A DNA stretch of 64,000 nucleotides from Sphingomonas sp. (GCA_003248865.1 QFPK01000002.1:186001-250000); one strand, 5' to 3'; numbered from the stretch's first letter, positions 8,905-16,864 are shown. Program-made: numbers and translations. Notes: generated by a model from the letters alone, not told the origin.

Positions 8905-9312
8905 ATGGGTCCGTTCGCGCTGCTGCTGGTCGCCGCTGTCGGCTGGCTGTGGTGGAAAGGCCATCTGGGCCGCGATTCAGGCCGCAAGCTGGCGCTCGCA
9001 GGCGGGGCAGGGCTGTCGCTCTGGCTGCTGGCGCGGGGGCAGACGCTGCCGGGCCTCGGCCTTGCCGCCGCCACGGCGGCGCTGGGGTTCGCGGGTTGGA
9101 TGCGGGCACGCGTCTCCGCCATCCCGATGGACGAGCTGGAGGCGCGCCAACTGCTGGGCGTCGGCCTGATGGCCGGCGAAGACGAAATCCTCGCCGCACA
9201 CCGTCGCCTCATCGCCAATGCGCACCCGGATCGCGGCGGCAACAGCGATCTGGCGCAGCGACTGAACGCGGCGCGGGATCATCTGATACGGATTAACCGT
9301 TCACGCGGTTGA
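8905..9312 (+). CDS. Small membrane-anchored J-domain protein
   Basis: A 135-residue protein with an N-terminal hydrophobic segment (residues 2-18), a second hydrophobic stretch near 30-65, and a C-terminal half J domain. The J-domain signature HPDRGG and the preceding EDEILAAHRRLIANA helix are clear, so it should stimulate an Hsp70 ATPase at the membrane, like the TIM14/DjlA-type cochaperones. It starts 13 bases after mipZ and is probably in its transcript. No specific client can be named. Confidence 0.85.
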   Translation: MGPFALLLVAAVGWLWWKGHLGRDSGRKLALAGGAGLSLWLLARGQTLPGLGLAAATAALGFAGWMRARVSAIPMDELEARQLLGVGLMAGEDEILAAHRRLIANAHPDRGGNSDLAQRLNAARDHLIRINRSRG

Positions 9313-9332
9313 CGCTTTTCATCGGCAATCCA

Positions 9333-9347
9333 TATTGCAGTGCAATA
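9333..9347. promoter_or_regulatory. Perfect 15-base palindrome before the phosphomannomutase gene
   Basis: TATTGCA-G-TGCAATA is a perfect 7+1+7 inverted repeat that ends 32 bases before the start codon at 9380. The same TGCA-N-TGCA core recurs twice before the downstream phasin gene and once before the TonB receptor. TGC-rich palindromes of this kind have been described as targets of PhaR, the polyhydroxyalkanoate regulator, but I cannot show that protein here. Confidence 0.5.
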
Positions 9348-9379
9348 ACAAGGGCCGGGTTCGCTTGAAGAGAGGGCAT

Positions 9380-10762
9380 ATGCAGAAGCACGAATTCCAT
9401 CCCACCTCGCTGCGCGAGTATGACATCCGCGGCATCATCGGCGAAACCCTGGGCGAGCAGGACGCCTACGCTATCGGCCGGGGCTTCGGCACCGTGGTGC
9501 GCCGCGCGGGCGGCAAGCTGGTCAGCGTCGGCTATGATGGCCGCCACAGCTCGCCGGCGCTGGAAGCCGCGCTGGTGGAAGGGCTGAATGCCAGCGGCGT
9601 CGATGCGGTGCGCGTGGGGCTGGGCTCCACCGGCATGCTCTATTATTCGGTGTACGAGCTTCAGGCCGATGGCGGCGTGATGATCACCGGCAGCCACAAC
9701 CCGCCCGATTACAATGGTTTCAAGATGCTGCTGAAGGATCGCCCCTACTTCGGCGCCGACATCCGCGCGCTGGGCGAAGCTGCGGCGAAGGGCGACTGGG
9801 ACAGCGGGCAGGGCGGCAGCACCTCGGTCGATCTCATCGACCGCTATGTGGCGCGCCTGCAGAAAGACAATCAGGTGAAGCCGTTCCGCATCGGCTGGGA
9901 CGCCGGCAACGGCGCCACGGGCGAGGCGCTGGAAAAGCTGCTGAAGACGCTGCCGGGCGAACATCATGCGCTGTTCACCAAGATCGACGGCGACTTCCCG
10001 AACCACCATCCCGACCCCACGGTCGAGAAGAATCTGGAAGATCTGCGACAATTGGTCGCGGAGCTGAAACTCGATTTCGGCGTTGCCTTCGACGGAGACG
10101 GAGACCGGATCGGCGCCATCGACGGGGAAGGGCGGGTCGTCTGGGGTGACCAGCTGCTGGCCATCCTGGCGGAGCCGGTGCTGAAGGAACTGCCCGGCGC
10201 CACCATCATCGCCGACGTGAAGGCAAGCCAGGCGCTTTACGACCGAATCGCAGAACTCGGCGGCAAGCCTTTGATGTGGAAGACAGGTCACAGCCTGATC
10301 AAGGCCAAGATGAAGGAAGTGGATTCCCCGCTGGCCGGTGAAATGTCAGGCCATATCTTCTTCAAGCATCGCTGGTACGGCTTCGACGATGCGCTCTATG
10401 CCGCCATCCGCCTGATCGAGGCGGTCGGTGAGCTGGGCGGGTCGCTCACGGCGCTGAAATCGGCGATGCCGGCGGTGGTGAACACACCGGAAATGCGCTT
10501 CCCCTGCTCGGAAGAGCGGAAGTTTGTCGTTGTGGATGAAGTGCTTGCCCGGTTGAAGGCGGAAGGTGCCCAGGTGAACGACACCGATGGCGCCCGCGTG
10601 AACACGCCGGACGGCTGGTGGTTGCTCCGCGCCTCCAACACGCAGGATGTGCTGGTGGCCCGTGCCGAAGCGAAGGACGAGGCCGCTCTGGAGCGGCTGA
10701 AAGCTGCAATTGATTCGCAACTAGCCCTGTCCGGGGTGGAGCGGGTGGAAACCAGCCACTGA
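9380..10762 (+). CDS. Phosphomannomutase/phosphoglucomutase
   Basis: Interconverts hexose 1- and 6-phosphates for polysaccharide and nucleotide-sugar synthesis (AlgC/ManB type of the alpha-D-phosphohexomutase superfamily). The 460-residue protein has the early EYDIRGIIGE segment, the phosphoserine loop TGSHNPPDYNGFKM with Ser105, the metal loop FDGDGDRIGAID, the sugar loop GEMSGHIFF and a C-terminal RASNTQ phosphate-binding loop. The ATG at 9380 has a GAGAGGG ribosome site eight bases upstream; an earlier in-frame ATG at 9335 lies inside the palindromic site and is rejected. It is followed after 136 bases by the phasin gene. Confidence 0.93.
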   Translation: MQKHEFHPTSLREYDIRGIIGETLGEQDAYAIGRGFGTVVRRAGGKLVSVGYDGRHSSPALEAALVEGLNASGVDAVRVGLGSTGMLYYSVYELQADGGVMITGSHNPPDYNGFKMLLKDRPYFGADIRALGEAAAKGDWDSGQGGSTSVDLIDRYVARLQKDNQVKPFRIGWDAGNGATGEALEKLLKTLPGEHHALFTKIDGDFPNHHPDPTVEKNLEDLRQLVAELKLDFGVAFDGDGDRIGAIDGEGRVVWGDQLLAILAEPVLKELPGATIIADVKASQALYDRIAELGGKPLMWKTGHSLIKAKMKEVDSPLAGEMSGHIFFKHRWYGFDDALYAAIRLIEAVGELGGSLTALKSAMPAVVNTPEMRFPCSEERKFVVVDEVLARLKAEGAQVNDTDGARVNTPDGWWLLRASNTQDVLVARAEAKDEAALERLKAAIDSQLALSGVERVETSH

Positions 10763-10816
10763 CAGACGTTCTGGATTTTCCAATGATCTGAACAGCCTGC
10801 TCGGATCTCCGGGTTA

Positions 10817-10881
10817 TGTTGCACTGCACAATGCGCCCCTTGCAATTTGCGGGTAGTTGCATTATTGTGCAGTGCAGCAAC
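10817..10881. promoter_or_regulatory. Paired TGCA-N-TGCA palindromes before the phasin gene
   Basis: Two copies of the core lie in opposite orientation: TGCACTGCACAAT at 10820-10832 and its exact complement ATTGTGCAGTGCA at 10864-10876, with two further TTGCA half-sites (10840 and about 10857) between them. The second palindrome is within 25 bases of the phasin start. The arrangement looks like a multi-site operator, and the gene behind it makes a PHA-granule protein, so a PhaR-like repressor is the natural candidate. Confidence 0.55.
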
Positions 10882-10898
10882 GAAGGAGTGAGCACTCG

Positions 10899-11807
10899 AT
10901 GGCTGCTGCAAAGCCTGTCGGCAAGTCTGCAACGAAAACCCCGAAGGCGGTGGCGGCTGAAGTCGCGGCCCCCAAGAAGGTTTCCGCGCCGGCGAAGCTG
11001 AAGGCTGTCGCGCCGGCCAAGGCTGCCGCACCGATCGCACCGGCCAAGGCTGTTGCGAAGGGTGGGGCGAAGCCGATCAAATCCGAAGCGATCAAGGTTG
11101 AACCCGTCAAGGTGACACCAGCCGAAATCAAATCAGCCGGGATCGTGGCGACAATGCCTGAACCGGCCGAGATCGAGAGTGCAGAGGTCAAGATGGTCGA
11201 GGTGAAGGTGGCCAAGGCGGAAGCGCCGAAGCCCGCACTGAAGGCCCCGAAAACCCCCACCCCGAAAGCTGGCCCGAAACTGGCCCCGACCCTAGCACCG
11301 GAGACTGATCTGATGAACGCCGAGAACCCCTTTGCCAAGCAATTCGAAGCCGTGGCGCCCGCCTTTGAAAAGGCGACCGCCGATGTCGTGTCCCAGGCTC
11401 AGGCCGCCCAAGAGCAATTCACCGAAAAGCTCAAGGAACTGATGGAGAAGAACATGAAGTCCGTCACCGAAATGTCTGATTTCGCCAAGGGCAATGTGGA
11501 AGCTCTGGTTGAAAGCGCCAAGGCCGCCGCTGCCGGCGCCGAAACGCTGACCGCTCACTTCGTGGAATCCTCCAAGAAGGCCGCCGAGGAAGCGCAAGCC
11601 GCGTTCAAGACGCTGAGCTCCGCCAAGAGCCCGAACGAGTTCATCGCCGCCCACAGCGAGTACAGCAAGGCCCAGTTCGACAAGGCGGTGGCGAATGCCA
11701 GCCACCTGACCGAAACCTGGCTGAAGCTGGCCGGTGAAGTCGTGCAGCCGATTTCCAGCCGCGTCGCGCTGGCGTCGGAAACGGTGAAAAAGAATATCGC
11801 GATTTAA
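10899..11807 (+). CDS. Phasin family protein with long Ala/Lys/Pro-rich N-terminal region
   Basis: Phasins coat polyhydroxyalkanoate granules. The C-terminal part (about residues 133-302) is a phasin domain: NPFAKQFEAVAPAFEKA, then long amphipathic helices with TEKLKELMEKNMKSVTEM and AKSPNEFIAAHSEYSKAQF, a segment typical of the phasin_2 family. The first 130 residues are low-complexity Ala, Lys and Pro, resembling histone H1-like or PhaM/PhaF tails that bind DNA; whether this tail binds DNA is inference. A GAAGGAG ribosome site precedes the ATG at 10899. A strong terminator follows. PHA synthase is not in the window. Confidence 0.85.
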   Translation: MAAAKPVGKSATKTPKAVAAEVAAPKKVSAPAKLKAVAPAKAAAPIAPAKAVAKGGAKPIKSEAIKVEPVKVTPAEIKSAGIVATMPEPAEIESAEVKMVEVKVAKAEAPKPALKAPKTPTPKAGPKLAPTLAPETDLMNAENPFAKQFEAVAPAFEKATADVVSQAQAAQEQFTEKLKELMEKNMKSVTEMSDFAKGNVEALVESAKAAAAGAETLTAHFVESSKKAAEEAQAAFKTLSSAKSPNEFIAAHSEYSKAQFDKAVANASHLTETWLKLAGEVVQPISSRVALASETVKKNIAI

Positions 11808-11823
11808 GATCGCGAAGGCGGCC

Positions 11824-11850
11824 GCGATTAAGGCGAAGCCTTAACTCGCG
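11824..11850. other. Short hairpin after the phasin gene
   Basis: TTAAGGC-GAA-GCCTTAA (11828-11844), flanked by CGCG on both sides, forms a compact hairpin between the phasin stop codon and the terminator. It has no T-run of its own, so it may be an mRNA 3'-end stabilising structure or a small dispersed repeat. A related CGCGAGTTA-type hairpin lies at 28377-28407. Confidence 0.4.
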
Positions 11851-11877
11851 GACTCGCCGGTACTCACGGCCGGCACG

Positions 11878-11910
11878 AAAAAGGGCGGGACATCAGTCCT
11901 GCCCTTTTTT
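11878..11910 (+). terminator. Rho-independent terminator of the phasin gene
   Basis: A-rich arm AAAAAGGGCGGGAC, loop ATCA, then GTCCTGCCCTTTTTT gives a stem of about 13 pairs with one G-T pair and a six-T tail on the plus strand. The A-rich 5' flank means it could also act for tlyA arriving on the minus strand. Confidence 0.85.
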
Positions 11911-11982
11911 GCGTGTCCGACGGCGCGGCTTTGCCGCGCACCTTCCTTATCTTCCTTCCTCGCTCAAGCCGGACTCGCCGGC

Positions 11983-12747
11983 TCAGCCGGCGGCCGGCCC
12001 TTCCGAAGCGGCCTCTTCCTTCACCGCTCCCAGCAGAAACTCCACATTCCCTTCGGGCCCGGTGATCGGCGAGGGCGTCACCCCCAGCACCCGCCACCCC
12101 TTGCCCTGAACCCAGGCCACGGCCTCGGCACACACCCGCTCATGCACGGTCGCGTCGCGCACCACGCCCCCCTTGCCGACTTCGCCGCGCCCGGCCTCGA
12201 ACTGCGGCTTCACCAGCGCCACCAGATGCGCCCCGCCCGCCGCAAACCCCAGCGCCACATCCAGCACCTTCGCCAGCGAGATGAAGCTGGCGTCGCACAC
12301 CACCACATCCACCGGCTCGGGCACATGTGTCGTCGTCAGCGCGCGCGCATTGGTCTGCTCATGCACCACCACGCGGCTGTCCTGCCGCAGCTTCCACGCC
12401 AGCTGGTTGGTGCCGACATCGATCGCATACACCTTTGCCGCCCCGCGAGAGAGCAGCACATCGGTAAACCCGCCGGTCGACGATCCCACATCCAGCCCCA
12501 CCGCGCCCGTCACATCGATACCGAAATGCGCCAGCCCATGGTCCAGCTTCAGCCCCCCGCGCGAGACCCAGGGGTGATCCTTCCCCCGCACCTCCAGCAC
12601 GGCGTCGCCGGCCAGCATCTCACCCGCCTTGGCAACCTTCCGCTCACCGGCAAACACCAGCCCCGCCATGATCAGCGCCTGGGCCCGGCTCCGGCTCTCT
12701 GCCAGCCCCCGCTCCAACAGCAACTGATCCACCCGCTGCTTCGCCAT
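11983..12747 (-). CDS. tlyA: TlyA family rRNA methyltransferase / haemolysin homologue
   Basis: A 254-residue 2'-O-ribose rRNA methyltransferase-type protein. Residues 1-60 form an S4 RNA-binding domain (RVDQLLLERGLAESRSRAQ), followed by a Rossmann FtsJ-like domain with GLDVGSSTGGFTDVLL as the SAM motif, VVCDASFISL and VKPQFEAGR. The ATG overlaps the stop of the upstream PIN-domain gene in an ATGA junction. In many bacteria this gene follows dxs in the isoprenoid locus; here dxs is 1.6 kb upstream on the same strand, separated by the toxin-antitoxin remnant and one secreted protein, consistent with an insertion between them. Confidence 0.9.
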   Translation of the reverse strand: MAKQRVDQLLLERGLAESRSRAQALIMAGLVFAGERKVAKAGEMLAGDAVLEVRGKDHPWVSRGGLKLDHGLAHFGIDVTGAVGLDVGSSTGGFTDVLLSRGAAKVYAIDVGTNQLAWKLRQDSRVVVHEQTNARALTTTHVPEPVDVVVCDASFISLAKVLDVALGFAAGGAHLVALVKPQFEAGRGEVGKGGVVRDATVHERVCAEAVAWVQGKGWRVLGVTPSPITGPEGNVEFLLGAVKEEAASEGPAAG

Positions 12748-13148
12748 CAGTCAAACGGATTGCGGATGGTCAGCCGGCCATCGATTATCAGGCCGTGGTG
12801 CAAATCTTCAGACCAGAAGGTCGTACAATTCACGGAAAGTGCAGCGGCGATCAGCAGGGCACCATGGATGGCGAGTTGATATCGTTGCGCTGCCCATAAG
12901 CCGAGTTCGTGAGTATGCAATGTTAGTGCGTTGGGCAGTTCCGCGCACAGGCCCAACGACGCTGACAGACCCAGCTGCACATCCGGCCATTCCATGCGCA
13001 GCTTGCGGTAGCATACATGGGCATATTCATTCATCGACTGCACGGCGATCCGGTTTGCGAGAACCATCAAGTTCAGCGCTGTCTGCCTGTGCAGTGACCC
13101 GTGATCAATGGCGTAGATCAGGATATTCGTATCGAGAAAACCGGTCAC
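12747..13148 (-). CDS. PIN-domain toxin with a substituted catalytic residue
   Basis: A 133-residue VapC-like PIN protein, predicted RNase of a type II toxin-antitoxin pair. The start is GTG at 13148, which puts the canonical FLDTNILIYA strand with its first catalytic Asp at the N terminus. The second acidic site is SMNEYAHV and the distal SEDLHHG is present. In the third position, where relatives have a Trp/Tyr-Asp-Ala pattern before the hydrophobic LIVAAA strand, this protein reads IHGALLIAAA: His (CAT) replaces Asp (GAT). Activity is therefore doubtful. Its stop overlaps the tlyA start. The partner antitoxin upstream is truncated. Confidence 0.8.
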   Translation of the reverse strand: MTGFLDTNILIYAIDHGSLHRQTALNLMVLANRIAVQSMNEYAHVCYRKLRMEWPDVQLGLSASLGLCAELPNALTLHTHELGLWAAQRYQLAIHGALLIAAALSVNCTTFWSEDLHHGLIIDGRLTIRNPFD

Positions 13149-13257
13149 TTCGCTTTGTCGTCGCCCGGCGAAGGTTGGTGAGGTCGCGCTCGGCCTTCCA
13201 GTCTCTCCAGTCGGCGGGCAGGGGGCGGCGTAACCGATCGATCTGCTCCAGCCAATA
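13149..13257 (-). pseudogene. Untranslated remnant of the antitoxin C terminus
   Basis: Directly after the antitoxin stop codon TAA (13260-13258), the same frame continues YWLEQIDRLRRPLPADWRD, which matches the usual antitoxin tail that docks on the PIN toxin. A single-base change, for example GAA or CAA to TAA, explains the break. Beyond this the frame runs into the toxin start without a proper antitoxin stop, so a second small indel is also possible. Confidence 0.6.
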
Positions 13258-13395
13258 TTAGCGCGACACCAGCCGAACGCTGCCGTCACCATCCTCGACG
13301 AAATCCAACGAGTCGCCCTGTTTTAAACCGAGATTCCGGACAAGATCAGAGGGAATGCAAATGGCAAGGCCGTTCCCCCAACGGGTGACCTGCAT
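13258..13395 (-). CDS. AbrB/MazE-like antitoxin, truncated after the DNA-binding domain
   Basis: A 45-residue product starting MQVTRWGNGLAICIP and ending RLVSR. It is a complete SpoVT/AbrB swapped-hairpin DNA-binding domain (VTRWGN, IPSDLVRNLGLKQGD), but family members are about 75-85 residues and continue into a toxin-neutralising tail. That tail is present in the DNA but lies behind an in-frame stop. The truncated protein might still bind its operator, without neutralising toxin. ATG at 13395 fits the family; an in-frame ATG at 13452 would add 19 unrelated residues. Confidence 0.72.
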   Translation of the reverse strand: MQVTRWGNGLAICIPSDLVRNLGLKQGDSLDFVEDGDGSVRLVSR

Positions 13396-13455
13396 AGTGG
13401 ACTCTTTGGATATACGCCGGGCATATGTATATCCGCAATGTGTGCGGGGCAAGGT

Positions 13456-14253
13456 TCAGTAGGTACGCAAGGTCATGGTCGTCATAACAACGAACGGAGC
13501 GCCCTCTTCGAATGGCTTCAATACGCGCAGGCGAACAGCCTTCCCTTGAGCGGGAGATACGGCCAGTTCGGCCCCCTGAAAGCGCAATATGGTCCATTCG
13601 CCATCCTGCCGAACAATTTCAAACGGCACTGAAATCGGAGCATGCCAGTTGAGCTTTACGGCAAAAGCCTTTGCCAGATTTGAGCTGTTGCCGGTGTAAC
13701 TGAGCTGCAACGTCTTTCCCAAGGGATAGTTCGTGACCAGTGAATAGGCGACCGGAGGAAAGGGGTCAGTCTTGGTGGTAAACCGAGATGCCACCACACC
13801 AGGACGCCATTCATCCAGTTTTCCATCGCCATTGGAGTCGAACAGGCACAACCCCCCGTGATCGGTTTTCCAACGCCCGGGCTCCCAGCTGTCGCGGCGG
13901 AATTCGCTTTCGCCGCAGAAAGCGTAGTTGCCATACTTTCCGTCGCCGAAGTTGCCGGTAAATGGACGCCCCTGCAGAATCGTCGCCATATTGATTCGAT
14001 GGAAGTTCGGCCCCCACTTCCCGGCTTCTGCGTGAGATTCCAGCCGCGCCGCGACCGGCCAGCCGATCGGTTGCTCGAATACGATATCCTTGCGATTGAG
14101 AATCCGCTCGGCCGGGTCGATCGGAGCAGCGGGCAGCAACGCTATATAGGGATCGACAGTCGTCTCGCCGGGTGCCGCCCGGAGCGGCGAATTCGGCTCG
14201 AACAATAACAATATGGCGGCGACCATGCCCGAGAGTCTTCTTGCCTGACGCAT
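13456..14253 (-). CDS. Unknown secreted protein with a calcium-loop-like motif
   Basis: A 265-residue protein I do not recognise. A signal peptide is likely at residues 1-27 (MVAAILLLF hydrophobic core, cleavage near LRA-AP). Residues 134-145 read DSNGDGKLDE-like, an EF-hand/dockerin-type calcium loop. Only two cysteines (CGES and GLCLFD segments) are evident and could form a disulfide in the periplasm. Its base composition is less GC-rich than neighbouring operons, as is the adjacent toxin-antitoxin remnant. It lies downstream of dxs on the same strand after an 83-base gap, with no clear functional link. Confidence 0.6.
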   Translation of the reverse strand: MRQARRLSGMVAAILLLFEPNSPLRAAPGETTVDPYIALLPAAPIDPAERILNRKDIVFEQPIGWPVAARLESHAEAGKWGPNFHRINMATILQGRPFTGNFGDGKYGNYAFCGESEFRRDSWEPGRWKTDHGGLCLFDSNGDGKLDEWRPGVVASRFTTKTDPFPPVAYSLVTNYPLGKTLQLSYTGNSSNLAKAFAVKLNWHAPISVPFEIVRQDGEWTILRFQGAELAVSPAQGKAVRLRVLKPFEEGAPFVVMTTMTLRTY

Positions 14254-14336
14254 GCTCAGATGCCTTTACACCAGCAGATGCACATCCCGGATGGACGCAA
14301 CGAAAAACAGGAAAAGCTTGGGCATTCAGGGGCGTC

Positions 14337-16304
14337 TCAGGCCCGCGCGCCCTCGCTCACATCCACGCTGTTGTGCCTCAGCGCGGTCAGCACCGTCTTT
14401 ACGATACCCGCCGCATCCAGCCCGGCTTCGGCATATTGCTTCGCAGGCGCATCATGCTCCTGAAACACGTCCGGCAGCCGCATGGTGCGGATCTTCAGTC
14501 CGGTGTCCAGCAGCCCCTCGTCGCTCGCCAGCGTCAGCACATGGGCGCCAAAGCCGCCGATGGCATTCTCCTCGATGGTCAGCACCACCTCATGGCTGGC
14601 GCACAGCCTGCGGATCAGCGCCTCGTCCAGCGGCTTGGCGAAGCGCAGGTCGGCCACCGTGGTGGACAGCCCCTTGGCGTCCAGATCATCAGCCGCCTTC
14701 AGCGCCTCGGCCAGTCGCGTTCCCAGCGACAGGATGGCGACCTTCTTGCCCTCGCGCACGATGCGGCCCTTGCCGATCTCCAGCTTTTCCGGCGTGGCGG
14801 GCAGGGGCACGCCCACGCCCTCGCCGCGCGGATAGCGCAGCGCGATCGGACCGGCGTCATATTCGTTCGCCGTGTGCACCATATGCACCAGCTCCGCCTC
14901 GTCGGCGGCGGCCATCACCACCATGTTGGGCAGCGTCGCCAGATAGGTCACGTCGAAGCTGCCGGCGTGGGTGGAACCATCGGCCCCCACCAGCCCCGCG
15001 CGGTCGATGCCGAAGCGCACCGGCAGGTTCTGGATGCAAACGTCATGCACCACCTGATCGTATGCGCGCTGCAGGAAGGTGGAATAGATCGCCGCCCAGG
15101 GCCGGAACCCTTCCGCTGCCAGCCCCGCCGCGAAGGTCACGGCATGCTGTTCGGCGATGCCCACGTCGAAACAGCGATCCGGGAACGTCTTCTGGAACTT
15201 GTCCAGCCCCGTGCCCGACGGCATCGCGGCGGTGATCGCCACCACCCGGGGGTCGCGCGTGGCCTCGGCCACCAGCGCGTCGGCGAACACATTGGTATAG
15301 CTCGGCGGACCGCCGGGCGCGGGCTTGTGCTGCTTGCCCGTCACCACGTCGAACTTCACCACGCCATGATATTTGTCGGCGGCCGCCTCGGCCGGGGCAT
15401 AACCCTTGCCCTTCTTCGTCACCACATGGATCAGGCAGGGGCCTTCGGCGGCGTCGCGGATATTCTCCAGCACCGGCACCAGCACGTCCAGATTATGGCC
15501 GTCGATGGGGCCGACATAATAAAAGCCCAGTTCCTCGAACAGCGTGCCGCCGGTGCCCAGCGTGCGGAAGAACTCGTCGGCACGCTTGGCCGGGCCCTTC
15601 AGCGGCTCCGGCAGCGCCTTCTTCGCCAACTGGCGCACGGCATCGCGGATGCCGAGGAAGGTGTTGCTGCTGTACGCCCGCGCCAGATAGTCAGACAGCG
15701 CGCCAACAGGCGGCGCGATCGACATGTCATTGTCATTCAGCACCACGATCAGCCGGTTGCCCGCCTCGCGCGCATTGTTCATCGCCTCATAGGCCATGCC
15801 CGCGCTCATCGCGCCGTCGCCGATCACCGCAATGGCCTTGTTTGGCCCGCCGGACAGCTTGTTGGCGATGGCAAAGCCCAGCGCTGCCGAGATCGAGGTG
15901 GAGCTGTGCGCCGCCCCGAACGGATCATAGACGGATTCGGAGCGCCGGGTGAAACCAGACAGCCCGCCGCCCTGCCGCAGCGTGCGGATGCGGTCGCGCC
16001 GGCCGGTCAGGATCTTGTGCGGATAGGCCTGGTGCCCCACGTCCCAGATCAGCTTGTCGTCCGGCGTGTTGAACACATAGTGCAGCGCGACCGACAGCTC
16101 GACAACGCCAAGGCCCGCGCCCAGATGGCCGCCGGTCACGCTGACCGCGTCGATCATCTCCGCGCGCAGTTCGTCGGCCAGCTGTCGCAGCTGTTCAGGC
16201 TTCAACGCCCTCAGATCGGCGGGAATCGGCGCCTTATCCAGAAGCGGGGTATCGGGCCGGCGATAGGGCGTCGTCGCCGACGCGCCTTGGGTCTTGTCCG
16301 TCAT
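14337..16304 (-). CDS. dxs: 1-deoxy-D-xylulose-5-phosphate synthase
   Basis: First enzyme of the non-mevalonate isoprenoid pathway; condenses pyruvate and glyceraldehyde 3-phosphate with thiamine diphosphate. The 655-residue length is standard. Visible are GHLGAGLGVVELSVALHYVF, WDVGHQAYPHKILTGR, the thiamine diphosphate motif GDGAMSAGMAYEAMNNA, and the transketolase-like DRAGLVGADGSTHAGSFD segment. ATG at 16304 gives MTDKTQGAS. Thiamine kinase thiL elsewhere in the window supplies its cofactor. The 56-base gap to the Fur-like gene upstream leaves open a shared transcript. Confidence 0.96.
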   Translation of the reverse strand: MTDKTQGASATTPYRRPDTPLLDKAPIPADLRALKPEQLRQLADELRAEMIDAVSVTGGHLGAGLGVVELSVALHYVFNTPDDKLIWDVGHQAYPHKILTGRRDRIRTLRQGGGLSGFTRRSESVYDPFGAAHSSTSISAALGFAIANKLSGGPNKAIAVIGDGAMSAGMAYEAMNNAREAGNRLIVVLNDNDMSIAPPVGALSDYLARAYSSNTFLGIRDAVRQLAKKALPEPLKGPAKRADEFFRTLGTGGTLFEELGFYYVGPIDGHNLDVLVPVLENIRDAAEGPCLIHVVTKKGKGYAPAEAAADKYHGVVKFDVVTGKQHKPAPGGPPSYTNVFADALVAEATRDPRVVAITAAMPSGTGLDKFQKTFPDRCFDVGIAEQHAVTFAAGLAAEGFRPWAAIYSTFLQRAYDQVVHDVCIQNLPVRFGIDRAGLVGADGSTHAGSFDVTYLATLPNMVVMAAADEAELVHMVHTANEYDAGPIALRYPRGEGVGVPLPATPEKLEIGKGRIVREGKKVAILSLGTRLAEALKAADDLDAKGLSTTVADLRFAKPLDEALIRRLCASHEVVLTIEENAIGGFGAHVLTLASDEGLLDTGLKIRTMRLPDVFQEHDAPAKQYAEAGLDAAGIVKTVLTALRHNSVDVSEGARA

Positions 16305-16360
16305 GAACGGGATTTAGCGCGAATGGCTGCCCTCGAAAAGCGCGATTGTCGCACCCGTCG

Positions 16361-16864
16361 TCAGGCGCTGCCGGTCTGTCCGCCCGCGTTGCAGGCCGAA
16401 CACAGGCCCATCAGCTCCAGAACGGGGCGGCGCGGGGTGAAGCCGGCCGCGCTCGCCCGGTTGCGCATGCCGACAGCCAGCTTGTCGTCATCCAGATGGT
16501 CGATCCGGCCGCACGCCTCGCACACCAGGAAAATGCAGTCATGCGAACAGCTTGGGTGCACATTCACGACATAGGCGTTGCGGCTTTCCACCCGCTTGGC
16601 CAAATTGTGCGCCACAAACAGGTCCAGGATGCGGTACACGCTGTTGGCCGCGATCCGCCGCCCGGCCGCTGCGGAGACCCGATCCGCCACATCATAGGCC
16701 GAAACCGGCTTGCCGCCGTCCGCCAATGCATCGAACACCGTCTCGCGCAAATCCGTCCATTGCACGCCCTGCGCAGACAGCCTCGCCACCGCAGCCTCTT
16801 TCAGCGCATTGCTTCCGGCCTCCCAATGGCTGCCGGTCGGATGGGCATGGGCATGTGTGGCCAT
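16361..16864 (-). CDS. Fur family metal-responsive regulator, Zur-like
   Basis: A 167-residue DNA-binding repressor. After a His-rich start (MATHAHAHPTGSH) there is a winged-helix region with TDLRETVFDALADGGKPVSAYDVADRV and the recognition helix NSVYRILDLF, then the dimerisation domain with HPSCSHDCIFLVCEACGRIDHL and a C-terminal LCSACN. The two CxxC pairs form the structural zinc site found in Zur and most Fur proteins. The absence of the usual Fur HHDH pattern and the short His-rich N terminus make Zur more likely than Fur. It starts 8 bases after the TPR gene and is probably cotranscribed. Confidence 0.8.
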   Translation of the reverse strand: MATHAHAHPTGSHWEAGSNALKEAAVARLSAQGVQWTDLRETVFDALADGGKPVSAYDVADRVSAAAGRRIAANSVYRILDLFVAHNLAKRVESRNAYVVNVHPSCSHDCIFLVCEACGRIDHLDDDKLAVGMRNRASAAGFTPRRPVLELMGLCSACNAGGQTGSA

